From contig CP031585.1 in NCBI GenBank assembly GCA_003217735.2, positions 5,496,561-5,560,560 on the forward strand: a stretch of 64,000 bases of DNA, written 5' to 3'. Positions 45,649-54,125 of this stretch are shown piece by piece; the first letter of the stretch is position 1, and each line of letters opens with the position of its first letter. A program made the position numbers and the translations under genes. The notes below the pieces were generated by a model. It was given only the letters and a program-made list of their open reading frames with translations. It was not told where the DNA came from and searched no databases. Source of the stretch: Marinibacterium anthonyi (lineage in GTDB: Bacteria > Pseudomonadota > Alphaproteobacteria > Rhodobacterales > Rhodobacteraceae).

Positions 45649-46890
45649 ATGTCCCGTTCGTCTTCGCTGATCACGCCGGTCCTGGTGACCGGGTGCCTGA
45701 TCACGCTTGTCAGTTTCGCCATCCGGGCGTCGTTCGGGGTGTTCCAGATCCCCATCGCCGATGAATTCGGCTGGGCGCGGTCGGAATTCTCGCTGGCGCT
45801 GGCGTTCCAGAACCTGGCCTGGGGGATCGGGCAGCCGATATTCGGCGCCGTCGCCGAGAAGATCGGCGAGCGCAAGGCCGTGGTGATGGGGATCTTCATC
45901 TATGCGCTGGGACTGGTGTTGTCGTCGTATTCGGTGACGCCGGTGGGGCACCAGACCTGGAACTGGCTGATCGGGTTCGGCATTGCCGGCACCGGTTTCG
46001 GCATCATCCTGGCCATCGTCGGCCGCGCCGCCAGCCCCGAGCATCGGTCCATGGCCATGGCGATCGCCACGGCCGCCGGCAGCGCCGGGCAGGTGCTGGG
46101 GGCGCCGGTGGCGGAATGGCTGCTGGGCATGATGCACTGGTCGTCGGTCTTCATGGTCTTTGCCGGGGCGATGCTGCTGCTGCTGTTCCTGGTACCGGGG
46201 CTGAAGGCGCCGGAGCGGCCCGAGGGCCCCGAGATCGACGAGACCATGGGACAGATCCTGGGCCGCGCGCTGCGGGATCCGTCCTTTACCCTGATCTTCC
46301 TGGGGTTTTTCAGCTGCGGCTATCAGCTGGGCTTCATCACCGCCCACTTCCCGGCACTGGTGACCGAGATGTGCGGGCCCATCGCGCCCGGCGGCCTGCT
46401 GCACGGGCTGGGGGTGACTTCGACCTCGGCGCTGGGGGCGGTGGCGATTTCGCTGATCGGCCTGGCCAACGTGGTGGGGACGCTGCTGGCGGGCTGGGCG
46501 GGCAACCATTTCCCCAAGAAATACCTGCTGGCCGGGATCTATGTCGGCCGGGCGCTGTTTTCGGCGCTGTTCATCCTGTTCCCGATCACCCCGGGCACGG
46601 TTCTGCTGTTTTCCGTCGGCATGGGGTCGCTGTGGCTGGCCACGGTGCCGCTGACCTCGGGGCTGGTGGGGCTGATCTATGGCATGCGCTACATGGGCAC
46701 GCTGTACGGGCTGGTGTTCTTCAGCCACCAGCTGGGGTCCTTCCTGGGGATCTGGCTGGGCGGGCGGATGTATGACGCTTACGGCGATTACACCCTGGTC
46801 TGGTGGTTCGGTGTCGCGATCGGCGTGTTTTCCGCCATCGTGCACCTGCCGGTGCGGGAAAAGCCCCTGGCGCGGCCGGTGGCGGCCTGA
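45649..46890 (+). CDS. MFS transporter, oxalate/formate-antiporter-like
   Basis: A 413-aa protein, MSRSSSLITPVLVTGCLITL, with AAGGA 8 nt before the ATG at 45649. It has twelve predicted membrane helices. Loop 2-3 has AVAEKIGERKAVVMG, the MFS motif A position. The layout (GVFQIPIADEFGWARSEFSL near helix 1) is typical of the monocarboxylate/oxalate-formate group of MFS carriers. The substrate is unknown. It stands between the divergent zapE and the convergent hydrolase operon. Confidence 0.88.
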   Translation: MSRSSSLITPVLVTGCLITLVSFAIRASFGVFQIPIADEFGWARSEFSLALAFQNLAWGIGQPIFGAVAEKIGERKAVVMGIFIYALGLVLSSYSVTPVGHQTWNWLIGFGIAGTGFGIILAIVGRAASPEHRSMAMAIATAAGSAGQVLGAPVAEWLLGMMHWSSVFMVFAGAMLLLLFLVPGLKAPERPEGPEIDETMGQILGRALRDPSFTLIFLGFFSCGYQLGFITAHFPALVTEMCGPIAPGGLLHGLGVTSTSALGAVAISLIGLANVVGTLLAGWAGNHFPKKYLLAGIYVGRALFSALFILFPITPGTVLLFSVGMGSLWLATVPLTSGLVGLIYGMRYMGTLYGLVFFSHQLGSFLGIWLGGRMYDAYGDYTLVWWFGVAIGVFSAIVHLPVREKPLARPVAA

Positions 46891-46924
46891 GGCAGCCACC
46901 GGCTGCCCGAGGCCTTGCGGCGCC

Positions 46925-47851
46925 TCAGGCGTCGGCAAGCGTGGCGCGCAGGGCGGCGAGAACGCCGGCCGTATGGGTGTAGGCCAGCCCGTGGCCGGCG
47001 CCGTCGACGACCTCCTGGCGGGCGTCGCGGCTCCATTCCGTCAGCCGGCCCATGGCCGAAAGCGGCACGACGGTGTCGTCCCGGCCCCAGATCGCGATGA
47101 CCGGCACGCCCTTGTCGCGCAGGGCGCGGTGATCGGATTCGAAATCTTCGGACAGGATGCCGCGCAGGCTGGACAGGACCGCCGGGATGAACCCCCGGAA
47201 CGACAATTCCTCCTGCTGGCGGTCGACGATGTCGTGGACCGACGACGGCAGGTCCCGCTCGGCCTCGGTCGCGCGGATATGCTGGTCGGGGAAGACGGCG
47301 AGCATCAGCCAGTCGCCGATCACCGGCGTGTCGCGGATGAACCGGACCATGGGCCCGATGTGCAGCCCGGTGCCGGCGGGCGCCAGCAGGATCAGCCGCC
47401 GGATCCGGTCGGGCCTTTGCGCGGCATAGGCCGTGGCGATGGCGCCGCCCATGGAATAGCCGCACAGCGTGATGTCTTCGGTGATGCCTTCGTGGTCCAG
47501 CAGGTCCTGCAGCTGGGTGAGGAAGAACGTCCGGTCCTGCCGGCCCTTCGGCCGGTCGGAATAGCCGCGCCCGTACAGGTCATAGGTCAGCACCCGGTAT
47601 CCCCAGCCGGCAAGCCCCCGCGCCACGGCGCGCCAGACGAAGGACGGGGTGGTCAGCCCGTGGATGCAGACGACGACGGGCCCGCGCAGCGGACCCGTCC
47701 ATTGGTAATGCGTGACGCCCTGGCTGAGCTCGGCGAAATCGCCCTCGGCGCCGCGTCGTGCCCCGGCATCCATCGGTTGGCGGGTCGCCTCGCGCAGCAG
47801 CGGCCAGGCGATCAGCGCCAGGATGGCGGCCAGAAGCAGCCAGCCGATCAT
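46925..47851 (-). CDS. Alpha/beta hydrolase with N-terminal membrane anchor
   Basis: A 308-aa protein, MIGWLLLAAILALIAWPLLR, whose first 20 residues form an anchor. The hydrolase core has oxyanion HGLTTPSFVW, nucleophile Ser in CGYSMGGAIATA, Asp in WGRDDTVVPL and His in DGAGHGLAYTH. The substrate is unknown; the family covers esterases and lipases. It is the last gene of the minus operon HAD-cyclodeaminase-hydrolase. Its ATG overlaps the preceding stop by one base (TGATG), so translation is coupled. Confidence 0.88.
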   Translation of the reverse strand: MIGWLLLAAILALIAWPLLREATRQPMDAGARRGAEGDFAELSQGVTHYQWTGPLRGPVVVCIHGLTTPSFVWRAVARGLAGWGYRVLTYDLYGRGYSDRPKGRQDRTFFLTQLQDLLDHEGITEDITLCGYSMGGAIATAYAAQRPDRIRRLILLAPAGTGLHIGPMVRFIRDTPVIGDWLMLAVFPDQHIRATEAERDLPSSVHDIVDRQQEELSFRGFIPAVLSSLRGILSEDFESDHRALRDKGVPVIAIWGRDDTVVPLSAMGRLTEWSRDARQEVVDGAGHGLAYTHTAGVLAALRATLADA

Positions 47852-48762
47852 CAGGCGGTCCAGCGATCGAGGATGTAGCGCGCCGTCATCAGGTCCAGGT
47901 GCGCGCCGCCGCCGTTCTTGAACAGCGTGATCTCGTCACGCGTGCCCCGGACAAAGCTGTCGAGGTCGTAGTAATCGGCGCGCACGTGATCCCTTGTGAT
48001 CACACCCTGCTCAAGCGGTATCTTCAGCTCGCCGATATGGCCAAGCGTGGTGTCGTGGCTGTCGACATAAACCGTCGAGCGCAGCAGCGCGGCATCGTCG
48101 GCCTCGCGCATGTCGGGGCGGTAGGCGCCGATCAGGTTGACGTGCTGGCCGGGGCGCAGCCACTCGCCCTTCAACAGCGGTTCGGTCGTCATGGTGGCGC
48201 CCAGCACGATGTCGGCGCCGGCGACGGCGGCGGGCAGGTCGGTGGCGACCGAGACGCCCCGGTAACGGGCGGCGAGGGTTTCCGCCCGGGCGGCGGTGCG
48301 GTTCCAGACGGTGAAGTTCGCGCCGGGGAACCCGGCCGAAAACGCCTCGATCAGGGTGCCGGACACGGTGCCGGCGCCCATGATCAGGATCTCGTGCACC
48401 TCTTCGGGGGCCAGCAGCAGCGCGGCCAGCAGGCTGTCGCCGGCGGTCTTCCACTTGGTCACCAGGTGAAAGTCGATCAGCGCCGACAGATAGCCGTCGG
48501 TGTCGTCATACAGCGTGACCGACCCGTTGACCGACGGCTTGCCGGCCGCGGCATTGCCCGGAAAAATCGTCGCGGTCTTGACCAGCTGGCCCAACCCGTC
48601 GATCCAGGCGGCGCGCGACAGCAGCGTGTCGGGATCGCGATACAGGAACGTGTCGCCGATTTCGGCCTTGGGCAGGGTGTGGCCCTTGGCCAGGGCTTCG
48701 GTCAGGTCCAGCCAGTCAAGCCGGGCTTCGCCTGCGTCGAATGGAATGATCGTGGGGGTCAT
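47851..48762 (-). CDS. Ornithine cyclodeaminase / mu-crystallin family protein
   Basis: A 303-aa NAD(P)-binding protein. The Rossmann motif is ILIMGAGTVSGTLIEAFSAG, followed by TVWNRTAARAETLAARYRG, GATMTTEPLLKGEWLRPGQH and VNLIGAYRPDMRE. The N-terminal half has FPGNAAAGKPSVNGSVTLYD and KTAGDSLLAALLLA, family-typical substrate lysines. Members include ornithine cyclodeaminase, imino-acid reductases and iminosuccinate reductase (BhcD), and sequence alone does not say which reaction applies. It overlaps both neighbours. Confidence 0.85.
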   Translation of the reverse strand: MTPTIIPFDAGEARLDWLDLTEALAKGHTLPKAEIGDTFLYRDPDTLLSRAAWIDGLGQLVKTATIFPGNAAAGKPSVNGSVTLYDDTDGYLSALIDFHLVTKWKTAGDSLLAALLLAPEEVHEILIMGAGTVSGTLIEAFSAGFPGANFTVWNRTAARAETLAARYRGVSVATDLPAAVAGADIVLGATMTTEPLLKGEWLRPGQHVNLIGAYRPDMREADDAALLRSTVYVDSHDTTLGHIGELKIPLEQGVITRDHVRADYYDLDSFVRGTRDEITLFKNGGGAHLDLMTARYILDRWTA

Positions 48763-49379
48763 GCGGCCTCTTCTTCAGTCAGCAATCCGTGGGAAACCAG
48801 GCAGTCGGCCCAGCCGTCGGGTCCGGTGAAGAGATGGGTCTGCCAGCCGCGCACCTGGGCCGCGGCGATGTTGTCGGGACGATCATCGGCGAACAGCAGG
48901 TTGCGCGGGGCGATACCGCAATCGTCTTCCACCATGCGATAGATCTGCGGGTCGGGCTTGGTGACCTTCATGTGCCCCGAGATGTACTTGCGGTCGAATT
49001 CGTCCAGGAACGGGTAATGGGTCAGCGCGTAGTCAAAGCTTTCGATCCCGAAGTTGGTCAGCGAAAACACCGGGGTCCCCTTGGACCGCAGGGCGCGCAA
49101 CAGCCGGACGGAGCGGGCGATTTCGGGCTGCGCCATCTCGATCCAGCGGTCATGCCACATGCGGATCTCTGTTTGCCAGTCGGGGTATTCCTCGGCCGTG
49201 GCGTAGACGGTGTCGGTGAAATGCTGGCCCTGGTCCACCTTGTCGTTCATCGCGTGCAGGTCCACCGCCTCGAACATGGCGCGGCGGCGGTCCTCGCCGA
49301 TTTCGCTGTCGTAGAACCGTTCCGGTTGCCATTCGATCAGCACGTTGCCGATGTCGAAGATGACGGCTTCTGGTCGCAT
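48759..49379 (-). CDS. HAD family hydrolase
   Basis: A 206-aa protein, MRPEAVIFDIGNVLIEWQPE. HAD motif I is FDIGNVL (the second Asp of DxD is Asn-containing GNV, as in the HAD-IA subgroup), motif II is SLTNFG, motif III is the Lys of KVTKPDPQIY, and motif IV is LFADDRPDN. The cap is of the helical type. It is a small-molecule phosphatase or dehalogenase-like enzyme with unknown substrate. The stop overlaps the cyclodeaminase start (ATGA). Confidence 0.9.
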   Translation of the reverse strand: MRPEAVIFDIGNVLIEWQPERFYDSEIGEDRRRAMFEAVDLHAMNDKVDQGQHFTDTVYATAEEYPDWQTEIRMWHDRWIEMAQPEIARSVRLLRALRSKGTPVFSLTNFGIESFDYALTHYPFLDEFDRKYISGHMKVTKPDPQIYRMVEDDCGIAPRNLLFADDRPDNIAAAQVRGWQTHLFTGPDGWADCLVSHGLLTEEEAA

Positions 49380-49385
49380 TGCTCT

Positions 49386-49459
49386 GCCCCTTGCGTGGTC
49401 AAAAATCTCGTGGAGATTTTTGGCAAATTTCTTTGAAAGAAATTTGGGGCGCAAGGGGC
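49386..49459. repeat. Composite nested palindrome (three inverted repeats)
   Basis: Outer arms GCCCCTTGCG (49386-49395) and CGCAAGGGGC (49450-49459) enclose two inner hairpins: CAAAAATCTC-gtg-GAGATTTTTG (49400-49422) and CAAATTTCTTT-g-AAAGAAATTTG (49424-49446). Folded, this gives a cloverleaf-like structure. It lies between fghA and the HAD gene on the same strand, so it may end fghA transcripts or be a small dispersed element. Confidence 0.7.
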
Positions 49460-49490
49460 GGAAGCGGGAAGCCGCCATTCGGGTCCGGTA

Positions 49491-50321
49491 TCAGCCGAAC
49501 AGCGCCTCGGCGTGGAAGGCGACATGCTCTTCCATGAAGCTCGACACGAAGAAGTAGCTGTGATCATACCCCTTCTGCAGGCGGAACACGGCCGGCTGCC
49601 GGTGCGAGGCGATGGCGTCGGCCATGATCTCGGGGCGCAGCAGGTCGATGAACTGGTCGGTCGACCCGGTATCCATCAGCACCGGCCCGTCGAACCCCTT
49701 CTCGCGCATCAGGTGCGACGCGTCGTGCTTGGCCCATGCGGTTTCGGTGCCGCCCAGGTAGGCGGTCAGCTGCTTGCGGCCCCAGTCCGACCCCATCGGA
49801 TTGCAGATCGGCGAGAAGGCCGAGACCGACTTGAACCGGCCGGGCGTGTTCATCGCGATGGTCAGCGCGCCGTGGCCGCCCATGGAATGGCCGGTGATCG
49901 ACTGGCGTTCCATGTCCAGCGGGAATTCCCCGGCCACCAGCGCGGGCAGCTCGTCGACCACGTAATCCCACATCTTGAAATGCTTCGCCCAGGGATCCTG
50001 GGTGGCGTTCACGTAGAACCCGGCGCCCTTGCCCAGGTCATAGGCATCGTCGTCGGCCACGTCGTCGCCGCGCGGCGAGGTGTCGGGAAAGATCAGCGCG
50101 ATGCCCTGTTCGGCGGCCCAGGCCTGGGCGCCGGCCTTGGTCATGGCGTTTTCATGGGTGCAGGTCAGACCCGACAGGTACCACAGCAGCGGCACCGGGC
50201 CGTCCTTGGCGTCCTCGGGCAGGAACAGACCAAAGGTCATGTCGCAATTGCAGGCGGCGGAGCTGTGCGTATAGACCCCCTGGGTGCCGCCGAAGCTTCT
50301 GTTTTCGGATACGGTTTCCAT
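49491..50321 (-). CDS. fghA: S-formylglutathione hydrolase
   Basis: A 276-aa protein, METVSENRSFGGTQGVYTHS. This esterase-D-type hydrolase has HSSAACNCDMTFGLFLP, the YLSGLTCTHENAMTKAGAQ region, the nucleophile Ser in ITGHSMGGHGALT, an Asp in the DQFIDLLRPE region and His in GYDHSYFF. It hydrolyses S-formylglutathione to formate and glutathione, the last step of glutathione-dependent formaldehyde detoxification. The formaldehyde dehydrogenase gene is not in this window. Confidence 0.96.
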   Translation of the reverse strand: METVSENRSFGGTQGVYTHSSAACNCDMTFGLFLPEDAKDGPVPLLWYLSGLTCTHENAMTKAGAQAWAAEQGIALIFPDTSPRGDDVADDDAYDLGKGAGFYVNATQDPWAKHFKMWDYVVDELPALVAGEFPLDMERQSITGHSMGGHGALTIAMNTPGRFKSVSAFSPICNPMGSDWGRKQLTAYLGGTETAWAKHDASHLMREKGFDGPVLMDTGSTDQFIDLLRPEIMADAIASHRQPAVFRLQKGYDHSYFFVSSFMEEHVAFHAEALFG

Positions 50322-50407
50322 GATTCCTCCCCTTGGGACTATGTCGTGTCGCGCCCGTACCTAACCGCAGGGCAGCCACCGGTAAAGGCGGACGAAAGGC
50401 GCAGGTC

Positions 50408-51334
50408 TCAGCCCCCGACCCAGGCGATGACCAGCGGCACGGTGAGGATGCTGACGGTGGTCGATATCAGGATGGCGGCCGATGCCCGCTGCGGCGCGAT
50501 CCCGTAATGCTGGGCCAGCATGAAGACGTTGCCCGCCACCGGCAGCGACGCCGCCGAGATCGTGACCATCGCCGCGAAAGGATCCACCGGGAACAGCCAC
50601 AGCACGCCGATCGCCACGAACAGCGGATGCAGGATCAGCTTGCAGGTGCTCAGCCAGCCCGCGATCGCCACCCGTTCCGCCGATTTGCCCGCCAGCGACG
50701 CACCGATCGCGAACAGCGCGCCGGGTGTGGCCGAGGCGCCCAGCATCACCAGGAATTCGTCCATCGGCCGCGGGATCGGAATATCCAGCGCCGACCAGCC
50801 CAGCCCCGCCACGATCGACACGATCATCGGGTTCTTCAGCAGCCCCAGCCCGATCTGCCCGAAGGTGGCCAGCGACAGCCGGCCGGTGCGGCCCGCGTTG
50901 ACCAGGATGACGATCAGGCTGGAAAACACGATCAGATCGACGGTCAGCACCAGCATGTTGGGCCCGATCGCCCCTTCGCCGAACAGGGTTATGAACATCG
51001 GCAGGCCCAGGAACCCGACGTTGCCGATCGCCGCGCATTGCGCCTCGACCGCGGCGGTCTGCATGTTCAGCCCGCGCAGGAAAGCCACGCCGGTGGCGAT
51101 CGCGTAGACGGTCGCCGTGCCGCACAGGTAGCCCAGCACAAGGTTCCAGTTGATCACGTCGGCCAGCGACAGCGAGGCCGAAAACCGGAACAGCATCGCC
51201 GAAAGCGCGAAGAAGAAGACGAACTTGGTCAGGTAGCCGGTCGCCTCGGGCGTAAAGAAGCGCGTCCGCCCGGCGATGAACCCGACGCCGATGATCGCAA
51301 AAAAGGGAAGGGTTCTCAGGAAGATCTCGACCAT
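50408..51334 (-). CDS. AEC family transporter (auxin efflux carrier-like)
   Basis: A 308-aa membrane protein with about ten helices, MVEIFLRTLPFFAIIGVGFI. AEC features are GYLTKFVFFFALSAMLFRFS, CAAIGNVGFLGLPMFITLFG and LPVAGNVFMLAQHYG. AEC carriers include malonate and other organic-acid transporters; the substrate here is unknown. It is divergent from a TetR regulator across 171 bp, so the TetR may control it. Confidence 0.9.
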   Translation of the reverse strand: MVEIFLRTLPFFAIIGVGFIAGRTRFFTPEATGYLTKFVFFFALSAMLFRFSASLSLADVINWNLVLGYLCGTATVYAIATGVAFLRGLNMQTAAVEAQCAAIGNVGFLGLPMFITLFGEGAIGPNMLVLTVDLIVFSSLIVILVNAGRTGRLSLATFGQIGLGLLKNPMIVSIVAGLGWSALDIPIPRPMDEFLVMLGASATPGALFAIGASLAGKSAERVAIAGWLSTCKLILHPLFVAIGVLWLFPVDPFAAMVTISAASLPVAGNVFMLAQHYGIAPQRASAAILISTTVSILTVPLVIAWVGG

Positions 51335-51448
51335 GTGCGCAGGCGTAGCGAAGCCTTGGGATCACCGCAAGTGACCTCGATCATGCACAAGTGAACGATC
51401 CATCGGTCACATCCCGTTCGCCGCAGCGGCATGCAGGTGCAAGTGCGC

Positions 51449-51478
51449 TTGTCCCAACTGAACCGGTCGGTTTATGAT
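51449..51478 (+). promoter_or_regulatory. tetR promoter with operator in the spacer
   Basis: A -35-like TTGTCC (51449-51454) and -10-like TATGAT (51473-51478) are 18 bp apart. The spacer holds the inverted repeat AACCG-GT-CGGTT (51461-51472). This fits an autorepressed TetR promoter that may also affect the divergent AEC gene. Confidence 0.55.
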
Positions 51479-51505
51479 CCGTGCGGGATATCGAAGGGAC
51501 ATGAA

Positions 51506-52132
51506 ATGGGTGACACCACCTCTGTGGTGCGCACGGGCCGCAAGTTCGACCAGGTCCTTGCCGGCGCGCGCGAGGTGTTCATGGCGGACGGTTTCGAAGG
51601 GGCCAGCGTCGATGACATCGCGAAGGCGGCCGGCGTATCGAAGGCGACGCTCTACAGCTATTTCCCGGACAAGCGGCTGTTGTTCATGGAAGTCGCCAAG
51701 CACGAATGCCACCGCATGGCCGAGGAAACCGAGGCCCGGATCGACAGTACCAAGCCCGTGCCCGAAGTCCTGACGCTTGCCGCGGTCGAGATCGTGACCT
51801 TCCTGACATCGGCCTTCGGACAGCAGATCCACCGAATCTGCGTGGCCGAAGCCGAACGCTTTCCCGAACTGGGCCGCGCCTTTTATGAAAACGGCCCCGA
51901 ACGCGGCCGCGAACGGCTGGCGGTCTACCTGCGCAAAATGGTCAGCGCCGGCGAAATGGTGATCGAGGACGTGCCGCTCGCGGCCGAACAATTCTCGGAA
52001 CTCTGCAAGTGCCGGCTCTGGACCCGGGCGGTTTTCGGCGTGCAGACCGATTTCACCCGGGACGAGATCCGCTTTGTCGCGACCGAGGCGGTCAAGACCT
52101 TCCTGGCCCGCTACGGCGCCTGCAAGGCGTGA
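51506..52132 (+). CDS. TetR/AcrR family transcriptional regulator
   Basis: A 208-aa protein, MGDTTSVVRTGRKFDQVLAG, starting at the ATG at 51506, preceded by AAGGGA. The HTH is SVDDIAKAAGVSKATLYSYF followed by PDKRLLFMEV. The C-terminal ligand domain resembles TetR_C regulators of the AcrR group (IHRICVAEAERFPELGRAFY). It probably represses its own gene and perhaps the divergent AEC transporter through the inverted repeat at 51461. The ligand is unknown. Confidence 0.9.
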   Translation: MGDTTSVVRTGRKFDQVLAGAREVFMADGFEGASVDDIAKAAGVSKATLYSYFPDKRLLFMEVAKHECHRMAEETEARIDSTKPVPEVLTLAAVEIVTFLTSAFGQQIHRICVAEAERFPELGRAFYENGPERGRERLAVYLRKMVSAGEMVIEDVPLAAEQFSELCKCRLWTRAVFGVQTDFTRDEIRFVATEAVKTFLARYGACKA

Positions 52133-52166
52133 TGCCCGCCGACGCTCGCCACCGCGCGCGCCTGCT

Positions 52167-52190
52167 GCTTCTTTCTCTTGATAAATACCC
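52167..52190. repeat. Dispersed palindrome, half copy (right arm)
   Basis: The core TTCTTTCTCTTGATAAATAC matches the right arms of copies 2 and 4; no left arm is present. It lies between the convergent tetR and NYN genes. Confidence 0.6.
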
Positions 52191-52221
52191 GGCCCGACAC
52201 CGGCCACACGCGGGCCTTCGG

Positions 52222-52935
52222 TCAGTCCAGCCGCCGCACCAGAAGCTGGTTGCTGTCGTCGCGCCGGGTCTCCAGCGTCTTGATGGCGCGGATCAGGTCC
52301 GACAGCTTGCGCTTGCCATAGGATCGCGTGTCGAAATCCGGGTTGGACGCGGTGATGAACTGGCCGATGGGGCCAAGCGCGTACCAGTCGTCTTCCTGTT
52401 CGATCGTGTCCATCGCGCGGTGCACCAGGTCGCGCACCTCGTTCAGCGACCGCTGGGTCTTGGGCGCCTCGTCGGCGGGCTTTTCCGTATCCGACCCGAT
52501 GTTTTCCAGAAAGATGAACCGCTTGCAGGCCTTCCGGAAGGCCTCGGGCGTGTTCATCTTGCCCATCCCGTAGACGTCCAGCCCCTGTTCGCGCAGGCGT
52601 GACGCCAGGCGGGTGAAATCGCTGTCCGACGACACCAGCGCGAACCCGTCGAATCGGGCGGTGTGCATCAGGTCCATCGCGTCGATCACCAGCGCGATGT
52701 CGGATGCGTTCTTGCCCACGGTGTTGGCCGGCTGGTGATGCGGCACCAGCCCGAATTCGGCCTGCACCTTGGACCAGCCCGCCATCTGCTGGCTGGAAAA
52801 ATCCCCGTAGCAGCGCCGGACCGACGCCTCGCCCAGACGGGCGATTTCATCAAAGATCGCCTTGGCATACTTGGGCGACGTGTTGTCGGCGTCGATCAGG
52901 ACGGCGAGAAGCGGGGTGTCTGAGCGTTCGTTCAT
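52222..52935 (-). CDS. NYN-domain nuclease with LOTUS (OST-HTH) domain
   Basis: A 237-aa protein. The NYN (PIN-like) domain has acidic positions in VLIDADNTSPKY, ASDIALVIDAMDLMH and LVSSDSDFTRLASRLRE, which would bind metal for RNA cleavage. The C-terminal about 70 residues (DWYALGPIGQFITASNPDFD, YGKRKLSDLIRAIKTL) form an OST-HTH/LOTUS RNA-binding domain. This architecture suggests a cytoplasmic RNase; bacterial targets are unknown. Confidence 0.92.
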   Translation of the reverse strand: MNERSDTPLLAVLIDADNTSPKYAKAIFDEIARLGEASVRRCYGDFSSQQMAGWSKVQAEFGLVPHHQPANTVGKNASDIALVIDAMDLMHTARFDGFALVSSDSDFTRLASRLREQGLDVYGMGKMNTPEAFRKACKRFIFLENIGSDTEKPADEAPKTQRSLNEVRDLVHRAMDTIEQEDDWYALGPIGQFITASNPDFDTRSYGKRKLSDLIRAIKTLETRRDDSNQLLVRRLD

Positions 52936-53008
52936 CGGGTCTCTCTATGCGGTCCTGCGCCGGCGGGCCAGAGCGTTGCGTTAATCGAAGTGATTTCGTC
53001 GCAACCGC

Positions 53009-53022
53009 TTGACCCAAATCAA
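53009..53022 (+). promoter_or_regulatory. FnrL-like operator upstream of uspA-like gene
   Basis: TTGACCCAAATCAA matches the FnrL consensus TTGAT-N4-ATCAA with one mismatch. It ends 55 bp before the universal stress gene ATG, a suitable position for activation under low oxygen. Confidence 0.6.
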
Positions 53023-53047
53023 AGCAATGCCAACCTGTGATGATAGA

Positions 53048-53062
53048 TTAACAGGAAGTTAA
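53048..53062 (+). promoter_or_regulatory. CtrA-like site TTAA-N7-TTAA
   Basis: TTAACAGGAAGTTAA is an exact TTAA-N7-TTAA site placed between the FnrL-like operator and the AGGAGG ribosome-binding site of the universal stress gene. Binding there could activate from nearby or block early transcription. Chance occurrence is possible in this locally AT-rich leader. Confidence 0.4.
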
Positions 53063-53077
53063 GCCCAGGAGGCTACC

Positions 53078-53524
53078 ATGTTCGAATCCATTGTCGTTGG
53101 TGTGGACGGTTCCGAAGCGTCGGAAAAGGCGATCCGCATCGCCTGCGATCTGGCGCAGAAATACAAGGCCGGACTGCACCTGGTACACAGCCCGCAGCCC
53201 GAGACCGCGGTTTATGCCACTGCTGCCGTTGCCGGATTCCCCGCCGTTGCCGAGATGCCGACTCAGGAAGAACTGGATCAGGCCGGTGAAGAAGTGATGA
53301 AGCTGGCCCTGGCCACCGCCGCCGAGGCCGGTCAGCCCGATGTCCAGACGCACATGCTGCGCGGCGATCCGGCCGATCAGCTGATCGATTGCGCCGAACG
53401 GGTCGGCGCCGACCTGATCGTCACCGGCCGCCGTGGCCTGGGCAATCTGGCCGGGATCGTTCTGGGGTCCACCTCGCAAAGGATCGCCCATCACGCGAAA
53501 TGCGCCGTTCTGACCGTCGTCTGA
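53078..53524 (+). CDS. Universal stress protein (UspA family)
   Basis: A 148-aa protein, MFESIVVGVDGSEASEKAIR, with CCAGGAGG 6 nt before the ATG. It is a Usp fold with the ATP-binding signature VTGRRGLGNLAGIVLGSTSQ (GxxG-x9-GS). It is cytoplasmic. The preceding region carries FnrL-like and CtrA-like sites, suggesting induction at low oxygen or in a cell-cycle-linked manner. FnrL control of usp genes is known in Rhodobacteraceae; the CtrA link is inference. Confidence 0.94.
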   Translation: MFESIVVGVDGSEASEKAIRIACDLAQKYKAGLHLVHSPQPETAVYATAAVAGFPAVAEMPTQEELDQAGEEVMKLALATAAEAGQPDVQTHMLRGDPADQLIDCAERVGADLIVTGRRGLGNLAGIVLGSTSQRIAHHAKCAVLTVV

Positions 53525-53666
53525 TGGTCTGACACGGCACGATATACCGCGTCGCTCCGGGGCAGGGTAGGTGGCGCGGGTCAGGCAAGGTCCGGTTGCG
53601 CATGGGGGTGCAATCCGGGCCTTGTCATTTTCAGGGGGCGGTTTGCGGCCCCGTCACTTGGGCGGA

Positions 53667-54125
53667 TTACTTGCGATAAACCGAATGGCAGGCCTTGCAG
53701 GCGCCGCCGATCTGACCCATCGCCGGCCCGATCGATGCCTGGTCGGTGATCGATCCGGCCGCGGCGGTGGCCGCGGTTTCCAGGTCCATCGCCTTGGATG
53801 TGAAATCGTCCCACTGGGTCCAGATGATGGGTTTCGCTTCCGAGGCCGGATCGTCTTCCTGCGGTTCGAATTTCGCCGGGATCTCCAGCGCGGCCTTGGC
53901 CATCGTGTCGGCGGCGGCCTGCGCGGCATCGGCGTCGAAGGCCGTCGCGCCCTTGGCCATGTCGCCCAGGATCTTGGTCTGGGCCCCGATGGTCTTCATC
54001 AGGTCCATCCGCGCCTGCACGGTCGGGTTCGATGCATCGGCGGCCTGGCTGTCGATGGCGGGCGCGATGGCGAGGAGGGCTGCGAAGGCGCTCGTCAGGG
54101 CGAGCGCGGTAACGTTGCGATTCAT
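53667..54125 (-). CDS. Class II cytochrome c (c'/c-556 type)
   Basis: A 152-aa protein, MNRNVTALALTSAFAALLAI, with a signal peptide cut near SQAA-DA. The single haem motif CKACH at residues 143-147 is close to the C-terminus, as in four-helix-bundle cytochromes c' and c-556. Met in VQARMDLMKTIGAQ is a candidate sixth ligand, favouring low-spin c-556. It is a periplasmic electron carrier or gas-binding protein. It is divergent from imuB. Confidence 0.9.
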   Translation of the reverse strand: MNRNVTALALTSAFAALLAIAPAIDSQAADASNPTVQARMDLMKTIGAQTKILGDMAKGATAFDADAAQAAADTMAKAALEIPAKFEPQEDDPASEAKPIIWTQWDDFTSKAMDLETAATAAAGSITDQASIGPAMGQIGGACKACHSVYRK

